From assembly GCA_028565635.1 (NCBI GenBank), contig JAOXYB010024947.1, positions 1 to 16,093 on the forward strand: a DNA stretch of 16,093 nucleotides. The letters run 5' to 3'. The stretch comes from Phoronis ovalis. Its lineage: Eukaryota; Phoronida; Phoronidae. Below, one piece after another: positions 6,401-11,015 of this stretch. The translations under genes and the position numbers were made by a program. Below the pieces are notes generated by a model, which saw nothing but the letters and a program-made list of their open reading frames with translations, was not told where the DNA came from and searched no databases. The number at the start of each line of letters is the position of its first letter. The stretch's first letter is position 1.

Positions 6401-9129
6401 ACCATAGTTTAAACTGGTGTTCGTGTATCATGAAGAAAGTGCTATTATGACTGTTCACGCCGATGGGCACTTATAACGTATTTTATGTTATGATAACATC
6501 TTTCAGATGTTGCCCACCATACAAACAGGAGATAGCTCGTATCACCCACCAGAGGTGGTAGCACTGCTAACAACATGGATCACTTTTTATCAATATCTAT
6601 GCATTATATAAATGCATTCTTGACTAATAAATTCTGGTAAGACTGATTGTTACCTTGTAGCAGTAATTATTAACTTCTGTCCAGTCAGATGCACATGTAT
6701 ATGCTGGAACAACTGTCTGAGTTGCAGGTACAACTGAAAAATGAAACAATTAAGAAAATAATGTGATAAAATGACATTATATGACAATATGAACACATCA
6801 TTCATTTGGTTAAATGAGTTCATCATGTCAGCAGTGATTACTAGGAATAGTTTATTTTGTCACAACTTGAAATATCTTAATCACCTTGAAGTTTCAACTT
6901 CTATCAGATACTACTTAATCAGACCAATATTTACATTTTAAGTTTTTTCTTTTGTAAAATTTTTCATACTTACTTAAGTAGAGAATTTGATGCAGTTATT
7001 CACAATAACCTGAAGACTTAGGGAAAGCTTGAACTGCATGAATAAAGTTGTGGTGGTGTCATAATGACCAACATATACAATCAATTGATCACCACATTGC
7101 CAGCTGGTGATGATAGAATTAAAGGACTAGTACGTTTTACCTAGGTATTTCATTAACCAGATGACACTATATACAAGGTAATTGAGTTGGCTGGTATCGT
7201 TCGGTAACATTTTTTGAGGATAATTTTTAGGTTAACTGAAAAGACTTAGCTAGTAAAAGTATACATTTTTGGAAACTAAAGTACTAAATAAGGATTATGA
7301 AAAATTACTTTGGTCGTCTTTCCCATAATTATGCAAATTAATAGCTAGAATATTTAGAATAACTTTTTTTCACCCAAATGACATGCTTGCTAATTACCTA
7401 ATCATGAGGAAGACAAGTAAATAATTTGTTGTAATCCTTATATTTATTAGTATAAATTATAGTAATGTTGTAAAAACAAATGTTGACAAAACACTATGTT
7501 AATAAAAACAGCACCTAGCTTGTGGCCTTGTAAAAACAATTCAACATCAACAGTATGCCATTTTAATGAAAACAAGAAAAGTGACTGCAGATACAAACCA
7601 AATTCCAAAATTTATTTATGGATACAAACCTAAAATTACTCCAAATTATTTGCTGCAAGCAGTGAGTAGCAATCTAAATTTTTGACTTTCCTTACGGTAG
7701 CAATCCAAAAAAATACAGTCCAAATCCAAAATTTTCAACTTGGCTGCAAGTACACCCCCACCAAAAAATAACTCGAGCACCCTCCGGGGCTAAAAGGCAA
7801 TGCTTGTATGTTTATATATACATACAATTATGTAGAGTACTCAATTGGAACAACTACATCATTGCATTGAATGTAACTGTAATTTGTAATGAACTAAAGA
7901 GCTAGCTAGCTCAGAGGGCAACAGAAAATGCATTGTGAAAAGAATTCACGTGGCTTTCAAATGGAGGCATCAGACCATCTATAGTCAGTCTAGCATCAAT
8001 ATCAGCAGTATAAGGAAATACAATGATATATTTACATATTTGGGATCATGTCCACTTTATTCTTGCAACCTATGTTGCAGTTCTATAATTCAGAAGATGT
8101 ACTTGTTGTACATTTTGATTTACTCTGCACTGATTAGCAATGTTTTGTAAGTAGTGTATATTAGAATTGCTGGATCAATATTTATCTGTTCATGCAAAAC
8201 TGGAACCCTCGAGTTAGATTGCATCCAACCATGCTTTGCAACCTAATAAGCCCATTTTTTCGATTTTGTTTTTACTCCACACATTTTTATTGAAAATTTG
8301 ATTTATCCTTTTACCATGTATACATGTACAGAGTTGGTATTTCATAAAGTGCAAACTTCCTGCCAAGTTTTAATCTGGTATATAAACACGATGGTTTTAG
8401 TGTTTTATTTCTTTATTTTTTGTTTGTTTTGATGAATCATGGCATTAACACAATGCTTTTATTACTTTATGATACTTTCAAAACTTGTGACTTTTTGATA
8501 AGAATACAATGTACATTGTCTCCAAATTAGATAAAAGACATACATTAGCACAACTGGATTAAAACCAGGAAGACAATATCTTGCCATTGAATTAACAGGA
8601 CACATGATCTGCTTGGTTGGTTTGCCAGAAAACATTAAAATTATACTTAACGTATACTATATAATTTCTGAAACCCAGAAATATTCCCCATTAAAAGAAA
8701 TGATGCACAAAACAACTGTTTTCAATGAAGAACGATTGCATGTCTTCCTAGGATTGTTATATATTACAAATTGTCCTGTATGGAATAATTTAGACATACT
8801 AAAATTTCCTTAATATTTATTCCTTCCATTTTATAACTAAATACTGAATTCCAAACATATACATATTTTCCAGTGCAAAACTTTAAATGGTACATCTCTT
8901 TCGACATTAATTATCAGATAGAAATATTATTTTTAAAATGAATGTTTCACTGGGATGTTTGACGACTTTTTATATTTAAAAAGAACTTGCAACATTTTCC
9001 ATGTCTTAAAAATTAAAGATGAGTAAATGCAATTTTTACTATTCAAGAAGAAAACATAAAAACATACTAACCTGTATTTATTAATGATAATATCGCTCCT
9101 ACCACAAGGACAAATAATCGTACTTCCAT
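351..9129 (-). CDS. Multi-CTLD C-type lectin gene, 5' part (8 exons, 3' end outside window)
   Basis: Predicted extracellular Ca2+-dependent sugar-binding protein built of tandem C-type lectin domains, as in mannose-receptor-like or secreted multi-CTLD lectins. Coding exons on the minus strand, in order: 9129-9072, 6733-6654, 4415-4232, 3358-3140, 2865-2681, 1663-1593, 1222-1122 and 485-351. Every junction is GT-AG and all phases agree, giving 344 codons plus one base. Layout: signal peptide 1-19; CTLD1 about 33-162 (Cys 33, 44, 64, 138, 153, 161; WIGL at 97-100; QPD at 128-130; WSD at 148-150); Thr/Pro linker 163-181; CTLD2 about 184-316 (Cys 184, 196, 220, 292, 307, 315; WIGL at 254-257; EPN at 282-284; WND at 302-304); linker 317-336; start of CTLD3 (HCLNGWTAM). 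From family knowledge, QPD favours galactose-type and EPN mannose-type ligands. Sequons lie at N76 and N106. Whether it ends in a membrane anchor is not visible. The exon models are by eye, without transcript support. Confidence 0.85.
486..1121. other. Lectin intron 7
   Basis: AT-rich intron between the EPN and WND exons. I see no repeat, RNA gene or second coding signal in it. Open frames on the plus strand through 286-597 are shadows of exon 8 and its flanks. Confidence 0.6.
1122..1222 (-). CDS. Lectin exon 7: CTLD2 EPN sugar site
   Basis: Acceptor GCTTTAG, donor GTATGT. It encodes WSDGTPLDLRNW, then EKDEPNDFNGGQRCVTMNVHS. EPN at 282-284 is the mannose-type ligand motif, and C292 is the fourth CTLD cysteine. 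The acidic residue usually found two places before that Cys (Glu in GEDC-type sequences) is Gln290 here, so one Ca2+ ligand may be altered. Phase 2 to phase 1. Confidence 0.85.
1223..1592. other. Lectin intron 6
   Basis: A 370-base AT-rich intron between the WIGL and EPN exons. Nothing recognisable inside. Confidence 0.6.
1593..1663 (-). CDS. Lectin exon 6: CTLD2 WIGL exon
   Basis: A 71-base exon with acceptor TTTTTCCAG and donor GTGAGT. It encodes LGKRTRQQN and RLWIGLNELGLEGYE, joined in phase 0 to exon 5 and ending in phase 2. The WIGLN core strand (254-257) and the approach to the WSDG strand are clear family signatures. The exon is too short to stand out as an open frame and was found by searching the minus strand between CTLD2 halves. 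Confidence 0.85.
1716..1885 (-). mobile_element. Short inverted-repeat element, copy A (GGCCACACC family)
   Basis: Lies in lectin intron 5, close to the exon 6 acceptor. The ends are inverted repeats: ACCAAAAAGAAACCTTGC then TTAATGGGTG at the left, and on the opposite strand GGCCACACCAAAAAGGC then AAGTTGTTTAGTGG at the right. Read on the minus strand it matches the element at 14219-14544 at both ends (GGCCACACCAAAAA...GTTGTTTARTGG and AAGTGGTYRCACCCATTAARCA), but it is about half as long. No transposase is present, so it is a non-autonomous MITE-like element, probably internally deleted. Confidence 0.7.
1886..2680. other. Lectin intron 5, remainder
   Basis: AT-rich intron sequence between the short element at 1716-1885 and exon 5. 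The plus-strand open frame at 2232-2450 has no recognisable similarity and low-complexity Lys/Ser/Leu composition, so I treat it as non-coding. Confidence 0.5.
2681..2865 (-). CDS. Lectin exon 5: first half of CTLD2
   Basis: Acceptor TTGCTTAG, donor GTAGCG, phase 0 at the end. It encodes SACGDSNWALYNSACYYM, then LTWFDSREWCIRNGGELASIH and NSWLITQ. C184, C196 and C220 are the N-terminal cysteines of the second domain, and GGELASIH is the conserved turn after helix 1. The stretch TPEYGSHGSTR between CYY and LTW is a small insertion relative to CTLD1. In CTLD1 the same region is split by an intron after CYK; here it is one exon. Confidence 0.85.
3140..3358 (-). CDS. Lectin exon 4: CTLD1 sugar site (QPD) and linker
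   Basis: Acceptor TTTTTTTAG, donor GTAAGT, phase 1 at both ends. It encodes TNIYAWSDATKFDYTNW, then GQPDNHNGQEQC and KWSDKNC...WICQ. This is the whole carbohydrate/Ca2+ half of CTLD1: QPD at 128-130 (the galactose-type signature in this family), Glu136 before C138, and WSD at 148-150 in place of the usual WND, with the Ca-binding Asp kept. It closes with C153 and C161. The end (ESGRSLLTTTEGPTTPA) is a Thr/Pro-rich linker, probably O-glycosylated. Confidence 0.85.
3359..4231. other. Lectin intron 3
   Basis: An 873-base AT-rich intron splitting CTLD1 between the WIGL region and the WSD/QPD half. No repeat, RNA gene or extra exon recognised. Confidence 0.6.
4232..4415 (-). CDS. Lectin exon 3: CTLD1 core with WIGL
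   Basis: Acceptor ATTCCAG, donor GTATGT, ending in phase 1. It encodes GYNLLKEELTWAEARDFC, then VNLGGNLASFHN and FWIGLSYHVVNN. These are the first alpha helix with the third CTLD cysteine (C64), the GGxLASxH turn and the hydrophobic WIGL core strand (97-100). N76-S-S is a potential N-glycosylation site, and N106-N-T forms across the splice. Without splicing the frame runs on only four codons (MCGD) to a stop, which supports the donor position. Confidence 0.85.
4447..4511 (+). repeat. Duplicated intron segment, copy 1
   Basis: TGCTAATTACATAATCATGA, then RAAGACAAG and TAATCCTTATATTAGTA, recurs in direct orientation at about 7386-7450 with roughly four-fifths identity by eye. This copy lies just upstream (in lectin orientation) of exon 3; the other is in intron 1. 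Either a small dispersed repeat or the trace of an old internal duplication in the lectin gene. Confidence 0.55.
4674..4980. mobile_element. Composite G-rich-ended repeat element
   Basis: In lectin intron 2. The left end GGGGGGCAGGGGGTATC and the reverse complement of the right end (GGGGGCTGTAGGGGCGGGTATC, positions 4959-4980) form an imperfect inverted repeat. Inside are iterated CAATGCTCGCTGCTCGCA-like units, two of them (4880-4912 and 4913-4944) in a clean 33-base tandem ending CACTTAACAGACCAAA, and an A-rich middle (4758-4830) with repeated GACARCCAAAAAA words. No coding capacity beyond a repeat-derived frame. Likely a non-autonomous element, with uncertain boundaries. Confidence 0.5.
5165..5215 (-). 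repeat. Short conserved repeat end (ACATCCCTGT...GAGTAC)
   Basis: On the minus strand it reads GGGCTACACATCCCTGTC, then TAAAAATATTGGCAGTACTCCC. The order ACATCCCTGT, A-run, GAGTAC/CAGTAC, CCC recurs at 247-281. It also contains the small palindrome GGGAGTAC/GTACTCCC. Probably the end of an otherwise decayed repeat of the same family as the left edge; similarity is short. Confidence 0.35.
5435..5453. repeat. (AT)n(GT)n microsatellite
   Basis: CATATATATGTGTGTGTGTG: about four AT and six GT units inside lectin intron 2. Confidence 0.8.
5500..5830. repeat. T-rich degenerate iterated repeat (AATTTTTACC...GGGGTG)
   Basis: CAATTTTTACAATGGGGTGT (5522-5541), CAATTTTTTACCTTGGGGTG (5664-5683), GAAATTTTTACCTGGGGCC (5748-5766) and AAGTTTTTGCCAAGTGCCC are drifting iterations of one unit, each followed by a T-rich stretch. 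The open frames on both strands here are low-complexity Phe/Lys-rich translations of this repeat and not genes. Confidence 0.5.
5921..6263. mobile_element. MITE with TTACCCTGATAGTAA terminal inverted repeats
   Basis: Left end TTACCCTGATAGTAAGACCC; the right end in reverse complement is TTACCCTGATAGTAAATCCC. The first 15 bases are identical and similarity continues over about 25. TA dinucleotides flank both ends (5919-5920 and 6264-6265), consistent with a TA target-site duplication as made by Tc1/mariner-type transposases. The interior carries more copies of GTAAGACCC/GTAAGTCC in both orientations. At 343 bases with no open frame it is non-autonomous. It sits in lectin intron 2, about 390 bases from exon 2. 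Confidence 0.8.
6264..6653. other. Lectin intron 2, segment next to exon 2
   Basis: Between the MITE and exon 2. It holds a fragment CCTTGGTGTGGCTTAAATTC (6343-6362) resembling the end of the GGCCACACC element family, and small palindromes (ACACCA...TGGTGT at 6400-6420; CCACCAGAGGTGG at 6546-6558). No coding signal. Confidence 0.4.
6654..6733 (-). CDS. Lectin exon 2: start of CTLD1
   Basis: Acceptor TTTTTCAG, donor GTAACA. Joined in phase to exon 1 it reads VVPATQTVVPAYTCASDW, then TEVNNYCYK. The first part is a short Thr/Pro-rich spacer. C33 and C44 are the N-terminal cysteine pair of a long-form CTLD, and the C-x-x-x-W...YCYK pattern is the usual domain opening. The exon ends in phase 0 directly after CYK. 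Confidence 0.8.
7386..7450 (+). repeat. Duplicated intron segment, copy 2
   Basis: TGCTAATTACCTAATCATGA, then GGAAGACAAG and GTAATCCTTATATTTATTAG: a direct-orientation relative of 4447-4511. It lies in lectin intron 1. Confidence 0.55.
7586..7790 (-). repeat. Second copy of the TTTGGATTGCTACCC repeat, inverted
   Basis: Read on the minus strand it carries the same core as the left edge of the window (7615-7670 against 19-74, 52 of 56 identical) and several TTGGATTGCTACY-type units. It ends at a GC-rich tip (CTCCGGGG, 7782-7789). Orientation is opposite to the copy at 1-285; both are in lectin introns. Confidence 0.7.
9072..9129 (-). CDS. Lectin exon 1: signal peptide
   Basis: Encodes MEVRLFVLVVGAILSLINT plus one base (phase 1), followed by the donor GTTAGT. 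It has a short charged start, then a strongly hydrophobic core (LFVLVVGAILSLI), typical of a secretion signal. Cleavage probably falls near the end of this exon or in the following VVPATQTVVPA stretch. The ATG is the first Met after a TATA box at a suitable distance. A separate signal-peptide exon with a phase-1 intron is common in secreted modular proteins. Confidence 0.75.
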
Positions 9130-9187
9130 GCTGAAATCTAGATACCCAAAGGACTGTATGAGATTCTTGGCTTTGACAGTAAAAAGC

Positions 9188-9195
9188 TATTTATA
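9188..9195 (-). promoter_or_regulatory. TATA box of the lectin gene
   Basis: On the minus strand the sequence CTATAAATAG contains TATAAATA, about 60 bases upstream of the lectin start codon (9129-9127). A start site 25-30 bases downstream would fall near 9160 and give a 5' leader of about 30 bases. The position and good consensus make this a believable core promoter. It also argues that the exon at 9129-9072 is the true first coding exon, although the leader ends in TTTCAG just before the ATG and could instead be read as a splice acceptor. Confidence 0.6.
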
Positions 9196-9435
9196 GGGCC
9201 AATTTAGTGTAAGCAAATATAACTTGCACCATATCATGAGCTATGCATATTACCATGTGATTACAGTGGATCTCTTGAGTTATTCATGCATGCATAATCC
9301 AATATATATTAGCGTAATCTAACTCATGACTGATAATATGTAATAATAACAATGAGATGACTTGTGTATGTTTTAATGCTGTGTTTATTTAACTTCCTGA
9401 TAAGTTGTGTTACAATGCAGTGCTGATATCAACTA

Positions 9436-9913
9436 GGGGACGTCCATTAATTATGTCAACAATTTTTAGGCAATTTTTTACCCCCCTTGTCAACAACTGT
9501 CAAACTTTCAGTGACCCCCCTAATAAAATTATGTCAAAAAAAATTACCCACCCCCTACATAAAATTACATCGAATAGCAAGCTAGCGCTCAAAGCGGCAG
9601 CACGTGGATTTTATAACTGTTACTTGATGTTGCCGCCGCAATAAGAAACGGGCATTTGTTAGAATCTCTAAAACTGGCCTTTAGCGGTGACTTCAATAAC
9701 GCATGCACCTTTCATCAAAGAAAGCCGACTACAATCTTCAATAAAAACAAAGAACTTTTTCTTCAAAGCAGTCAGTACCAAACTTAGTAAACATAACATT
9801 GTTGACGTCAATTTATCTTGAACTCCCCCCCCCCCTCCCTCGTGTCAACAATTGTCAAACTTCTTCAAACCCCCTCCCCCCCTATTTTGTTGACATAATT
9901 AATGGACGGCCCC
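9436..9913. mobile_element. MITE with GGGGMCGTCCATTAATTATG terminal inverted repeats
   Basis: The left end GGGGACGTCCATTAATTATG (9436-9455, continuing TCAAC) and the reverse complement of the right end (9889-9913) match at 24 of 25 bases. Just inside each end are further GTCAACAAYTGTCAAAC words in mirrored order and C-rich tracts (about 9480, 9515 and 9824-9838). The flanks CTA and TTA are compatible with a very short TA-type target duplication. It is 478 bases, without a transposase; the plus-strand frame 9405-9644 is a by-product. It lies about 240 bases upstream of the lectin TATA box, between the two genes. Confidence 0.85.
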
Positions 9914-9944
9914 TTACTTGTTCTTACACAGGGTGTTTTCTTAC

Positions 9945-10034
9945 CATTTATTAAGACGTTCTCTTAGCAGTTTTGTAAATGCTCATGCTCATTTATTAAG
10001 CAGTTGTCTTAGCAGTTGTTTAACTGCTGGTGCT
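9945..10034 (+). repeat. 45-bp direct duplication
   Basis: CATTTATTAAGACGTTCTCT...GCTCATGCT (9945-9989) is followed directly by CATTTATTAAGCAGTTGTCT...GCTGGTGCT (9990-10034), same length with scattered differences. It abuts the right end of the MITE. The open frame over it (9918-10160) reflects the repeat and has no recognisable similarity. Confidence 0.6.
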
Positions 10035-10912
10035 CATTCAAATATAATTTCTTGTATATTCAGGAAGCTTAAAATATATGTTGTGTATATTATTTGTCAT
10101 ATAGTTATTTATTTCCAGGTGATGTATATTCTAATACGGCATATCAGCAACCTCACATGATAGACAGTTGGTGCATACATACTGCAAAATGTATCTACAT
10201 TTGTGTCTGCAGTTCTGATTGGCTACTAGACTGTTTGTTGCAAGCTTACTACAATTGTTTGTGTTCTCTTTCCTGATTGGTTAGATTGTAATTGCAGTAT
10301 GTTTATTACAAGATGACTGTACACTTGCTGCGCATTCACTGAGCACTTACTGTGCACGTACTAGAATCCTAATTTGCATGTGAAATTCCCGAAGTACTTG
10401 TTGCAAGATTACAGCAAGAATTTTCCATAGACTTACCAGCAGTACTTGCTGCATACTTTCTGAAATTATATGCCAGATGCTTAAAATTTCCATAAGGGTA
10501 ATAATTTAAGAATGTTTGAAGAACTGCAATACACTACAGATTAACAATATATTTCCGAGAGACTAAAAACAAGAAGTAAAGCATACATATTCAAGTCACA
10601 TCATGGCTTCAATATTCACATACATGTTTGATCTTGTCAGTGCTTCATTTGTAATTAACCTTCTTACAATATCCAAGAACCAGTCGACATCAAAATAGTG
10701 CCACTCATGCATACATATATAAGGCCACTGTTTGCTGTTCACTTTTTAGAAGTCGTTTTGTTTTTCCAGTTATAAATACAAACATGCTTATTTATGGGGA
10801 ATGTCTTGATTCATTTATTTCCATGTTTAAATTATTTTTTTATTTGCTATTGTAGTAGGTAACTGGCTTTTATTTAAGTTCAATGTTAATATTATTGCTT
10901 CAATGTTTCTAG
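10035..10912. other. Non-coding stretch upstream of the first visible MED24 exon
   Basis: Holds two identical-core CTGATTGG words (inverted CCAAT boxes; ATTGG at 10218-10222 and 10276-10280) and three spaced copies of a GTACTTGCTGC-like word (10319-10331, 10394-10404, 10442-10452). I searched it for MED24 N-terminal sequence and found none; the small frame at 10603-10698 (starts MASIFTYMFDLVS) does not resemble MED24. It is either intron or the region between two genes. Confidence 0.4.
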
Positions 10913-11015
10913 AACATCTGAATCAAGGAAAGTGAAACAAATGGAGCAAACCAGTCACCAGTCTAATGCAAGTATGATACTACGCGCCGAGCCAACGGTT
11001 AACAAACTGCTGAAG
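10913..11015 (+). CDS. MED24: MED24 exon (LRAEPTV block)
   Basis: Acceptor TGTTTCTAG, donor GTAAGC. The first base completes a codon from an unseen upstream exon, then TSESRKVKQMEQTSHQSNAS and MILRAEPTVNKLLK. The AEPTV block is among the most conserved in MED24, and the upstream Lys-rich stretch matches the family in position. The exon ends in phase 0. An acceptor and a split first codon show that this is an internal exon. Confidence 0.9.

Larger units (their letters stand above)
6734..9071. other. Lectin intron 1 (2.3 kb)
   Basis: The largest intron visible inside the lectin gene, between the signal-peptide exon and CTLD1. Apart from the repeat copies at 7386-7450 and 7586-7790 it is AT-rich sequence without recognised content. 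The plus-strand open frames at 7935-8150 and 8604-8813 show no convincing similarity and are treated as chance. Confidence 0.5.

Noticed and set aside
8604-8813. Plus-strand open frame containing FNEERLHVFLGLLYI, faintly like the start of a piggyBac DDE domain.
   Set aside because: Only one short stretch of resemblance, no catalytic residues, no inverted ends around it, and the rest of the frame is unlike the family. Treated as chance inside lectin intron 1.
10603-10698. Short frame starting MASIFTYMFDLVS as a possible first or N-terminal MED24 exon.
   Set aside because: No resemblance to MED24, ends in a stop, and no donor in a fitting phase.
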